From contig JASHRR010001136.1 of assembly GCA_030037185.1 (NCBI GenBank), positions 1 to 10,333 of the forward strand: DNA of 10,333 bases. Direction: 5' to 3'. Under the pieces are notes generated by a model, which worked only from the letters and a program-made list of their open reading frames with translations, had not been told where the DNA came from and did not search any database. Within the stretch, counting starts at the first letter, position 1; each line of letters opens with the position of its first letter. Both the position numbers and the translations under genes were made by a program. Below, piece after piece: positions 1-6,566 of the stretch. Origin of the DNA: Xanthobacteraceae bacterium (GTDB lineage: Bacteria > Pseudomonadota > Alphaproteobacteria > Rhizobiales > Xanthobacteraceae).

Positions 1-444
1 GGCGCAGTTCCAGCGCTGATAGAACTGATGGATGCGGCGGTACCCCGCGCGATCCTCGGGAAAATCAGGAATCGGAGCGAGCGGATCCTCCAGCGCGACC
101 CAGACGTAGCCGTAGCGTTCCTGCGCACAGAAGTGGCGCGCCTTCGCCTCGGGCACCGGCTGCTCGAAGGGAAATTGCGGAATGTTCACCAGCTTGCCGT
201 TGCGATCGTACTGCCAGCCGTGATAGCCGCAGACGATGTGGCCGTTCTTCGTCCATCCCTTGGAGAGCTTGGCGGTGCGGTGGCAGCAGCGATCCTCAAG
301 GCAGGCCGGCGCGCCGTGTTGATCGAGAAACAGCACGATGTTTTCGCCCAGTAACGTGAACGGCGCCGGGCCGTGGGCGAGTGCTGAGGTCGGAACGGTC
401 GCATACCAGAACCGGCGAAACACCTTTTGGCGAGTGACAAGCAC
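1..444 (-). CDS. Rieske [2Fe-2S] oxygenase, alpha subunit type, partial (C-terminus beyond left edge)
   Basis: Only the first 148 codons are in the window. The reading frame stays open to base 1. The GTG start at 444-442 is chosen because GGGAGG lies 7 bases upstream. The Rieske cluster is complete: C53-x-H55 in DRCCHR and C72-x2-H75 in CGYHGW, which bind the [2Fe-2S] centre. A hydrophobic-aromatic N-terminus (FRRFWYATV) is typical of VanA/phthalate-dioxygenase-like oxygenases. The catalytic mononuclear-iron domain should lie outside the window. Known family members hydroxylate or demethylate small aromatic or heterocyclic substrates with electrons from a reductase partner. No reductase is visible here. 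The gene follows the ABC permease on the same strand after 111 bases and may be the last gene of that operon. By inference from the purine genes nearby the substrate could be an N-heterocycle, for example a methylxanthine, but a plain aromatic compound is equally possible. The family call is firm and the substrate unknown. Confidence 0.9.
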   Translation of the reverse strand, partial: MLVTRQKVFRRFWYATVPTSALAHGPAPFTLLGENIVLFLDQHGAPACLEDRCCHRTAKLSKGWTKNGHIVCGYHGWQYDRNGKLVNIPQFPFEQPVPEAKARHFCAQERYGYVWVALEDPLAPIPDFPEDRAGYRRIHQFYQRWNCA

Positions 445-555
445 GCTTTGACCTCCCGTGACGGATATTTCTTGGCTATACGGTCATCGCGAGCCGAGCC
501 AACAGCCTGGGGCGTCGGCGCGCCGTGAAGCGCCCTCGGCGTTGTCGATCAAACC

Positions 556-1359
556 TCACGCCTCCCGGACAGTCTCGCTTTCATGCCATCCGCCGAGGGC
601 GAGCTTGGACAGCCCGATCATGCCGATGAACAGGCCGACGCCCGCGACGGTGATGAGAAACAGTGCGGCGAACATGCGCGGAATGTCCAGCTGAAAGCCG
701 GATTGCAGTATCTCGTAAGCGAGGCCGGAATTGCGGCCTCCCGTACCCGCGACGAACTCGGCGACGACGGCGCCGATCAATGCAAGTCCGCTCGAGATGC
801 GCAAACCGGCGAAAAAATAGGGCAGCGCACTCGGGATGCGCAATCGCAGCAGAGTTTGCAGCCGGCCGGCCTTGTTCATGCGAAACAGGTTCTCGAGACC
901 GGGATCGACGCTGCGCAAGCCGAGGGTGGTGTTGGAGATGATCGGGAACAGAGCAACCAGCGTTGCGCACAAGGTCAACGCCACCTGCGTGTTCTTCACC
1001 AGGATGATGACAAGCGGGGCGATTGCGACGATCGGCGTTACCTGCAGCAGCACCGCATAGGGAAACAGGCTGATCTCGATCAATCGGCTTTGCACGAACA
1101 GGAAGGCCGTGAGTGTCCCGATGATGATCGCTGCGGCAAATGCCTCGAGCGTCACACGCAATGTCATTGCGAGTGCGCGCAGCAGGGTCGGCCAGTCGGC
1201 GAGGAGCTTTTCGGCGATGTCGCTCGGCTTCGGAAACAGGATGGCCGGCACCTCGGCCGCGCGGCAGGCTACCTCCCACACGGCGACGATGACGATGCCA
1301 ACCAGCACGGGCGCAGCGATTCGCTGAAAGCTCTCCGACTCGATGAGCGGGCGCGTCAT
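556..1359 (-). CDS. ABC transporter permease, SsuC/TauC-type (NitT/TauT family)
   Basis: A 267-residue integral membrane protein, normal length for the family, with about six hydrophobic segments (roughly residues 12-30, 65-90, 98-121, 124-146, 183-204 and 229-252). The cytoplasmic EAA-type loop that docks on the ATPase is seen at about 157-185, with the G and the I-P...LP part of the motif (NKAGRLQTLLRLRIP followed by SALP). It forms the inner-membrane channel of a high-affinity importer with the ATPase and binding protein encoded just upstream. Its ATG overlaps the TGA of the ATPase gene (ATGA, 1356-1359), which indicates translational coupling. Family members carry sulfonates, taurine, nitrate, thiamine precursors and other small anions or heterocycles. 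Sequence alone does not fix the substrate, but the setting suggests a purine or pyrimidine derivative. Confidence 0.95.
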   Translation of the reverse strand: MTRPLIESESFQRIAAPVLVGIVIVAVWEVACRAAEVPAILFPKPSDIAEKLLADWPTLLRALAMTLRVTLEAFAAAIIIGTLTAFLFVQSRLIEISLFPYAVLLQVTPIVAIAPLVIILVKNTQVALTLCATLVALFPIISNTTLGLRSVDPGLENLFRMNKAGRLQTLLRLRIPSALPYFFAGLRISSGLALIGAVVAEFVAGTGGRNSGLAYEILQSGFQLDIPRMFAALFLITVAGVGLFIGMIGLSKLALGGWHESETVREA

Positions 1360-2204
1360 GGCAGTACCTCGCGGCGCGGCAGCGATGCGTCGCTGAGCGC
1401 CGCCGAGAGCGCCCGGCAGTACTCAGCAAACCGCGGGCTGTTGCGGAACGATTCGTCGCGCGGCATCGGCTCGTCAATGGTGAGTGCGGTGAACACGCAT
1501 CCCGGACGCGCCGCGAGCACGACGACGCGAGTCGACAGGAACACCGCCTCGTAGATGGAATGGGTGACGAACACCGTGGTTAGGCTGCGTTCCGACGACA
1601 GGCGGGCGAGATCGGCATCGAGGCGGTTGCGGCTGAACTCGTCGAGCGCACCAAACGGCTCGTCCATCAGCAGCAGCGTCGGCTCGATCACCAGCGCGCG
1701 GGCGATGGAGACGCGCATGCGCATGCCGCCGGAGAGCTGGCGCGGATAGTGTTGCGCAAAATCCTTCAGCCCGACACGCACCAAGGCGTCGGCCACGCGC
1801 GGCCCCGATGCCCCCTTGGCAATGCCGGCAAGATCGAGCGGCAGGCGCACGTTGACCTCGACCCGCGCCCACGGCATCAGCGTCGGGTCCTGGAACACGA
1901 AGGCGATCCGCCGGTTGAGCGCATCAAGCCGGTCAAAGCCGCCCCGCCACCACTGGATCCGTCCGCCGGTCGGCTCCAGCAGATTGGCGATCAGCTTCAG
2001 GAGCGTGCTCTTGCCGCAGCCGGAGGGGCCGATCAGGGTGACAAACTCGCCTTCGAACACGGTGAGATCGACCGGCGCGAGGGCGCGCGTCCCGTCCGCA
2101 TAGACCTTGTCGGCAGACAGCACCTCAACGGCGGGAACCCGCACCGACGCTCGCTCCGCCGCCATGGCTTGTCGAGTCAGCAGACGCGCCGCCAGGATGG
2201 TCAT
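1356..2204 (-). CDS. ABC transporter ATP-binding protein, SsuB/TauB-type
   Basis: A 282-residue ATPase that powers the importer. All nucleotide-binding motifs are intact: Walker A GPSGCGKST at 59-67, Q-loop Q105 in FVFQDP, ABC signature LSGGM at 157-161, Walker B LLLMDEP at 177-183, and switch histidine H215 in FVTHS. The C-terminal ~60 residues are of the short kind usual for NitT/TauT ATPases, with no extra regulatory domain. The ATG at 2204 overlaps the TGA of the binding-protein gene (ATGA, 2201-2204). A second in-frame ATG at residue 14 gives an alternative start closer to the conserved core, so the first 13 residues are uncertain. The order binding protein, ATPase, permease with overlaps at both joints marks a single operon. 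Confidence 0.95.
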   Translation of the reverse strand: MTILAARLLTRQAMAAERASVRVPAVEVLSADKVYADGTRALAPVDLTVFEGEFVTLIGPSGCGKSTLLKLIANLLEPTGGRIQWWRGGFDRLDALNRRIAFVFQDPTLMPWARVEVNVRLPLDLAGIAKGASGPRVADALVRVGLKDFAQHYPRQLSGGMRMRVSIARALVIEPTLLLMDEPFGALDEFSRNRLDADLARLSSERSLTTVFVTHSIYEAVFLSTRVVVLAARPGCVFTALTIDEPMPRDESFRNSPRFAEYCRALSAALSDASLPRREVLP

Positions 2205-3187
2205 GTGCCGATTTTGAGGGCCTTCACGAACTTGTCGGTAAACGCAGCCTTCCAGTTCACGCTCGGCTTGAGCAGCCCCGCCGAAACCATGTAGTCGTAG
2301 GTCGTCTTGAAGCGCGCTTCGGTGATGATGCCGATGCCGTGGGTGGCGGCGTCGCCGTCGTCAAGCGCCTTGAGCTCCTTCAATCGCTGGATGCCGAATG
2401 CGATCTGGTCGTCTGGCATGTTAGGGTTGTCGGCCCTGATGAGGGCATTGGCCGGACCAGGGTTCTTCATATAGTCACGCCAGCCCTCCATTGACGCCTT
2501 GACGAAACGCGCGACGACGTCGGGTTTCTTGTCCAGGAAGGCTTTGGTCACCACAATGGTCGTGCCGTAGGGCGGATAGCCTTCCTTGGCGAACAGGAAG
2601 AACTTGACCGGCACCCCTTGCTTCATCGCCGCAAAAGGCTCCGACGTTGGATAACCCTGCTGCACTGTGTTCTTGTCGGCAAAGAACGGCTGCAGGTTGA
2701 ACGTATAAGGCCTGGTCTGCTCCTGGCTGTAGCCGTATTTCTGCTTCAACCACGGCCACCAGGTCGTATACGCCGACGATGCCGCCAGGATGGTTTTGCC
2801 CTTCAGTGCGGCAAGACTCGCTACGTCGTCGTGCGTCATCATTCCCTGGAGATCGAACTGGAACGACGCCGCGACGGTGGTGACCCCAAGCCCCTGCTCC
2901 AGCGCCTTGAACACCTGAAAGTCATAGCCGATCATCATGTCGGCCTCGCCGGCGATGAGCAGCTGCATCCCGTTGACCTGTGGTCCTCCCATCTTGATGG
3001 TGACGTCGAGACCTGCCTTTTCATAGAGGCCCGTCGCCTTTGCCTCGTAGAAACCGCCATGCTCCGCCTGGGCAAACCAGCTCGTGAGGAATGTCACCTT
3101 ATCGGCTGCGCATGCCGGGGCGTCGCAAAGCACAATGGCGGCCACCGCGAGCTTCAGGGCTTTGCCGAAGAAATTCCTGGGCTTCAT
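2201..3187 (-). CDS. ABC transporter substrate-binding protein, NMT1/THI5-like (SsuA superfamily)
   Basis: A 328-residue periplasmic binding protein. The start at 3187 is chosen over an upstream in-frame start at 3292 because it has a perfect AGGAGG 5 bases ahead and begins a textbook signal peptide: MKPR, a hydrophobic core about 10-20, and an ACA|AD cleavage site near residue 27. The mature part opens with SWFAQAEHGGFYEAKATGLYEKAGLDV-like spacing (residues 36-62), the hallmark of the NMT1/THI5-like fold used for pyrimidine precursors, riboflavin and related ligands, as well as sulfonates and nitrate. The aromatic-rich stretch about 140-147 (YTTWWPW) and the GYPPYGTT segment at 203-210 are likely ligand-pocket parts by analogy. 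It is the first gene of the importer operon. Given urate, hydantoin and cytosine-type enzymes nearby, a cyclic ureide or nucleobase ligand is inferred, not shown. Confidence 0.93.
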   Translation of the reverse strand: MKPRNFFGKALKLAVAAIVLCDAPACAADKVTFLTSWFAQAEHGGFYEAKATGLYEKAGLDVTIKMGGPQVNGMQLLIAGEADMMIGYDFQVFKALEQGLGVTTVAASFQFDLQGMMTHDDVASLAALKGKTILAASSAYTTWWPWLKQKYGYSQEQTRPYTFNLQPFFADKNTVQQGYPTSEPFAAMKQGVPVKFFLFAKEGYPPYGTTIVVTKAFLDKKPDVVARFVKASMEGWRDYMKNPGPANALIRADNPNMPDDQIAFGIQRLKELKALDDGDAATHGIGIITEARFKTTYDYMVSAGLLKPSVNWKAAFTDKFVKALKIGT

Positions 3188-3192
3188 AGCGG

Positions 3193-3198
3193 CCTCCT
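3193..3198 (-). promoter_or_regulatory. Strong ribosome binding site of the binding-protein gene
   Basis: The minus strand reads AGGAGG followed by CCGCT and ATG. This exact anti-Shine-Dalgarno match at 5-base spacing decides the start at 3187 and excludes the 35-residue longer reading. Confidence 0.75.
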
Positions 3199-3452
3199 GT
3201 TCGGTCCGGCTAGCGGGACCGCTGGAACCGCGGCCACCCCAAAATCCAGACCGTTCCGCGCGTTTGAACAAAGCTGCGCCACGCCCGCCCAAAGATTGGG
3301 CGCCCGGAAGTGCGTAACAATCCCGCCGGGGCCGGTGACCAGCAAACCCAACCGATTCCGATCAGTCTTGACCTCCACCAGCCGCGAATGCTCGCACAAC
3401 CGCGCGCCGGGCACGTTCGGAGCAATGACACCGAGCTTCTCGGGGGACGTTA

Positions 3453-3468
3453 TGCAGGAAAAATGCCA
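3453..3468 (-). promoter_or_regulatory. Candidate sigma-54 (-24/-12) promoter for the ABC importer operon
   Basis: The minus strand reads TGGCATTTTTCCTGCA. It has the invariant GG and GC at the required 10-base separation and matches the consensus TGGCACG-N4-TTGCA except at three positions. It lies about 265 bases upstream of the binding-protein start and points towards it, implying a leader of roughly 250 bases. Sigma-54 control would fit nitrogen-limitation expression of a nitrogen-scavenging importer. Chance matches of this quality do occur in GC-rich DNA, so this is only a candidate. Confidence 0.3.
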
Positions 3469-3776
3469 ACGGCGGAGGCGAATTATGCCTGACGGCTAAC
3501 GCTGGCAATTGTGCTCGGCTCGCCAACTCATGCGGTCGATGATCGTTGGGTCATTGGCTCGTGACAGCGTCGCTCGCCGCCGAACCACCAGACCACTGAG
3601 CAACACTTCGTCTTGAAGCCCGCCGCAGGAGTCTGTCACAATGACGAGTGGGCCCGTAAGGGGGACGATAAGTTGGTTTCGACTGGCACGACCTCGTCCA
3701 ATTCGTCCGTATCGGTTTCTTCGGGAGCTTCCGCCGCCCGTTCCGCCACAGACCCGGCGACCCAAACCGGCCCGCC

Positions 3777-4667
3777 ATGATCACCGCAACCGGAGTGTCG
3801 CTCGAACAGCTTAACGCAGCCAGCGCGGATGACTTCGTGGCTGCGCTGGGGGGCGTCTACGAACGCTCGCCCTGGGTGGCGGCCGCCGTCGCCGGTCAGC
3901 GGCCCTTCGCAACGCTGGCCTCGCTTAATGCCGCCATGGTGGCGGCGGTGCGCACGGCATCGCCCGAGCAGAGACGCGCTCTTATCGAACTCCACCCGGA
4001 CCTTGCTGGCAAAGCTTTGCGCAATCTCACTGCGGAATCGAAATCCGAACAGGGCGGGGCGGGGCTCGATGCGCTGTCGGAACGCGATTACGCGCGGTTT
4101 CAGCGCCTTGGCGATGCCTACCGACAGAAATTCCGCATGCCGTTCATCATTTGCGTGCGCCGCCATACCAGGGATTCAATACTCCGGCAGTACCAGCGGC
4201 GCCTGCACAGCAGCTTCGATGCTGAATTCGACGCTGCGCTCGCGGAGATTCTTCGCATCGCCGCGCTGCGGCTCCGCGACCGCGTCAAGGCCACCGATGA
4301 ACTGCCGGTTATCGGCTGCCTGTCAACGCATGTTCTGGATAACTATGATGGTTGTCCGGCACAGGGGATGCCTTTGAGACTTTCTGAACTCGGCGACGAC
4401 GGTGCACGCCGAGCAATCATCGAAACCGTGACCAACCACGACGGCCGCACCGACTCGCCACTGATTGCAGGTCGCCCGATACCCATTGGCTGCTATGAGC
4501 TGCGTTTCGACGTTGGGCAGTACTATGCGCGGCGCAAAATACCCACCGCCGATCCCGCGTTTTTGCAATCGGTGCCGGTCGAGTTCTCGGTCGCAGAACC
4601 CGAGACCCATTATCATATTCCGCTGCTGGTGACGCCATGGAGTTTCTCGACCTATCGAGGCTGCTAG
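3777..4667 (+). CDS. uraD-uraH: Bifunctional OHCU decarboxylase / 5-hydroxyisourate hydrolase (UraD-UraH fusion)
   Basis: A 296-residue fusion catalysing the two steps after urate oxidation: hydrolysis of 5-hydroxyisourate to OHCU, and stereospecific decarboxylation of OHCU to (S)-allantoin. The UraD domain fills about 8-170, with the conserved ELHPDLAGKA (H73), the SEQGGAGLDAL block (E91, Q92) and MPFIICVRRHT at 121-131. The HIU hydrolase domain (transthyretin-like) fills about 178-296, with H185 in STHVLD, R224 in HDGRTDSPL, H278 and H280 in THYHIPLL, and the C-terminal tetrapeptide YRGC. The family norm is YRGS, so the last residue is changed. Domain order is the same as in plant allantoin synthase (TTL). 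The ATG at 3777 has no clear Shine-Dalgarno sequence, but upstream frame context offers no other start. It works directly downstream of PuuD (6567-7766). An alternative start at GTG 3795 would lose only six residues. Confidence 0.95.
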   Translation: MITATGVSLEQLNAASADDFVAALGGVYERSPWVAAAVAGQRPFATLASLNAAMVAAVRTASPEQRRALIELHPDLAGKALRNLTAESKSEQGGAGLDALSERDYARFQRLGDAYRQKFRMPFIICVRRHTRDSILRQYQRRLHSSFDAEFDAALAEILRIAALRLRDRVKATDELPVIGCLSTHVLDNYDGCPAQGMPLRLSELGDDGARRAIIETVTNHDGRTDSPLIAGRPIPIGCYELRFDVGQYYARRKIPTADPAFLQSVPVEFSVAEPETHYHIPLLVTPWSFSTYRGC

Positions 4668-4693
4668 AGCCTGTTGATAAAAAAGGACGCGTA

Positions 4694-4888
4694 ATGAATG
4701 CAATCAGCATCAACGCGGCTCCGTTCACGTTCGGCGCGCGGATGGAGGCTGAGGCAGTGCCGAAAACCCCAATTCCGCTCACGTTGCCCGATCGGCAAAG
4801 CATCATTCACGTGCGCCGGAGCGCAGAACCGCGAAACTGAAATCCTCCTTGCGATTAGCGTCGTCCGGTCCGCAAGCAAAGGAGGAAT
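4694..4888 (+). pseudogene. Decayed DUF3830 (cyclophilin-like fold) gene with internal deletion
   Basis: An ATG at 4694 with AAAAGGA 7 bases upstream opens a 48-residue ORF that resembles the N-terminus of DUF3830 proteins: APFTFGARMEAEAVPKT, then DRQSIIHVRRSAE, stop at 4840. Two further signs show decay. First, the bases from 4790 (GATCGGCAAAG...) match the DUF3830 gene at 10333-10293 at 34 of 41 positions. Second, from 4831 another reading frame resumes the same protein further along (ETEILLA..VVR.ASK). It matches the other copy's [16 protein letters not shown] region at 19 of 23 bases, then 7 of 7 after a diverged patch. About 100 bases corresponding to 10294-10192 are missing between the two blocks, which breaks the frame. 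Within PKT..RQ the spacing is also two residues shorter than I would expect. The relic ends just before, and may supply the upstream region of, the hydantoinase gene. Confidence 0.75.
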
Positions 4889-4920
4889 TTTCATCTGCAG
4901 CGCCCCAAGGTGTCCTTCCC

Positions 4921-6354
4921 ATGAGCGATTTTGACTTGATCATTGCCGGCGGCACGGTGGCGACGGCGTCCGACACTTTCAAAGCGGATGTCGGTATCCG
5001 CGACGGCCGGATCGTCGCACTGGCGGCCGGTCTGAAAGACGCCATGCGGACGATCGACGCCACAGATCGCCTCGTGCTGCCCGGCGGCATCGACAGCCAC
5101 GTGCACATTTCCCAGCCCACCGCCCCCGGGATCGTCATGGCCGACGATTTTGAAAGCGCGACGCGGTCGGCGGCGTTCGGCGGCAACACCCTGGTCATGC
5201 CCTTTTGTCTGCAGCAGAAGGGCGCGAGCCTTCGGCAGGCAGTGAAAGACTACCACTCCCTGGCGGACGGGAAATGTTACGTCGACGTGAGCTTTCATCT
5301 GATCATTTCAGATCCCCTGGCGACCGTGCTGGGTCAGGAATTGCCGGCGCTGGTTGCGGACGGATACACCTCATTCAAGGTGTTCATGACCTATCAGGAC
5401 CTCGCGCTCACAGACATCGAACTCCTTGAGGTCTTCTCGGTCGCCCGCGAGACCGGCGCCTTGGTCATGGTGCACGCCGAGAACTACGATGCCATCCGCT
5501 TTCTGACCGGCAGGCTGGAACGCGCAGGCAAGACGGCGCCCCACTATCACGCAACCTCACGCCCGATTGCGGTCGAACGTGAGGCAACCTACCGCGCCAT
5601 CAGCCTCGCCGAGCTTGTCGATGTGCCGATCATGATCGTGCACGTCTCCAACGGCGAAGCGATGCAGGAGATTGAGCGTGCACGAGCACGCGGCCTCAAG
5701 GTTTTTGGCGAGACCTGCCCGCAATACCTCGTGCTGACCGAGAAAGACCTCGAAGGACTGAATATGGAAGGCGCAAAGTATGTCTGCAGTCCGCCTCCGC
5801 GCGACCGCGCCAGCCAAGAAGCCTGCTGGAGCGGCCTGCAACGCGGCGTTTTCCAGACATTTTCGTCGGACCATTGTCCGTTCAGATACGATGATCCTGT
5901 CGGCAAGCTTACCCCCAAAGCTCGCACCAGCTTCCGGTGGGTGCCGAACGGCATACCGGGCGTCGAGACGCGTCTGCCCATCCTGTTTTCAGAGGGCGTC
6001 GTGAAAGGCCGGATCACGCTCAACCAATTCGTGGCGTTCACCGCGACCAATCATGCCAAAGTATATGGGCTTCATCCGCGTAAAGGTACGATCGCTGTAG
6101 GCTCCGACGCAGACGTTGCGATCTGGGATCCCAGCCGAAGCGCCAAGATCACTGCCGTCGATCTGCACCATGGCGCCGATTACACGCCCTACGAAGGTTG
6201 CGAGGTCACCGGCTGGCCGGTGACGACCATCGTCCGCGGGAAGGTTGTCGTTGATCGCGGCGAGCTCGTAGGAACGCTCCAACACGGAGTCCATGTAGAG
6301 CGCGCCCCCTCAGACTATGCGGTGCCGGCAAGCAAACGCGTCCTTATGGCATGA
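4921..6354 (+). CDS. hydA: Dihydropyrimidinase / D-hydantoinase family cyclic amidohydrolase
   Basis: A 477-residue binuclear metal hydrolase that opens cyclic amide rings such as dihydropyrimidines, 5-substituted hydantoins or, in related enzymes, allantoin. All metal ligands are present: H60 and H62 in GIDSHVHI, the to-be-carboxylated K153 in YTSFKVF, H185 in VHAEN, H241 in IVHVSN and D317 in FSSDH. CPQYL at 266-270 and VCSPPPR at 288-294 are typical of the dihydropyrimidinase branch. The ATG at 4921 is taken because the protein then starts MSDFDLIIAGGTV as relatives do. AAGGTG 8 bases upstream is a modest ribosome binding site. A TTG further upstream (4849) would add 24 residues of relic DUF3830 sequence and is not credible. 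Since PuuD and UraD-UraH nearby produce allantoin, an allantoinase role is an attractive inference. Family resemblance favours hydantoin or dihydropyrimidine, so substrate is open. Confidence 0.94.
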   Translation: MSDFDLIIAGGTVATASDTFKADVGIRDGRIVALAAGLKDAMRTIDATDRLVLPGGIDSHVHISQPTAPGIVMADDFESATRSAAFGGNTLVMPFCLQQKGASLRQAVKDYHSLADGKCYVDVSFHLIISDPLATVLGQELPALVADGYTSFKVFMTYQDLALTDIELLEVFSVARETGALVMVHAENYDAIRFLTGRLERAGKTAPHYHATSRPIAVEREATYRAISLAELVDVPIMIVHVSNGEAMQEIERARARGLKVFGETCPQYLVLTEKDLEGLNMEGAKYVCSPPPRDRASQEACWSGLQRGVFQTFSSDHCPFRYDDPVGKLTPKARTSFRWVPNGIPGVETRLPILFSEGVVKGRITLNQFVAFTATNHAKVYGLHPRKGTIAVGSDADVAIWDPSRSAKITAVDLHHGADYTPYEGCEVTGWPVTTIVRGKVVVDRGELVGTLQHGVHVERAPSDYAVPASKRVLMA

Positions 6355-6566
6355 GCGTTGCCACATCGTCATGATAATGCGCCCGCCTCGGTGCGCGTCG
6401 GTTGCCGCAGACGATCGGGCGGCCGCATTTGAACACCAACGCCGAGGCTAAGATTGGTCTCTCTCTTGAGGCGCAAAACTGCTCGACGGCCAAGGCTGCG
6501 CGCATAAGCTATGACGCTGGGGCCGCGATCCATCGGGCGCTCGACTTGGCGGACAAGCCGTTTGGA

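Larger units (their letters stand above)
3188..3776. other. Divergent intergenic region between importer operon and uraD-uraH
   Basis: A 589-base region without a recognisable gene. Short overlapping ORFs exist on both strands, but none has a convincing ribosome binding site or a family signature. The plus-strand frame leading into uraD-uraH is open from the TAA at 3669-3671 to the ATG at 3777, with mostly G/C third positions but no ATG, GTG or TTG start in it. It may be coding-like residue of a lost upstream gene. The region presumably carries promoters for both directions. Apart from the sigma-54-like site at 3453-3468, no clear operator, hairpin or repeat was seen. Confidence 0.5.

Noticed and set aside
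583..1554. Long plus-strand ORF opposite the permease and ATPase genes
   Set aside because: Antisense shadow. The opposite strand carries complete ABC transporter motifs with coupled starts.
2618..3499. Long plus-strand ORF opposite the binding-protein gene
   Set aside because: No ribosome binding site or family motif. The opposite strand has a signal peptide and an NMT1-like domain.
3684..3690. Perfect -24 half-site TGGCACG upstream of uraD-uraH
   Set aside because: No TTGC-like -12 element at the required spacing.
4849..4920. TTG start that would extend the hydantoinase by 24 residues
   Set aside because: The extension is translated from the DUF3830 relic in a wrong frame, and relatives begin at the MSDFDLII position.
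6355..6566. Convergent gap between hydantoinase and puuD examined for a terminator or small gene
   Set aside because: Only short, imperfect inverted repeats without T tracts and a TTG-started shadow frame were seen.
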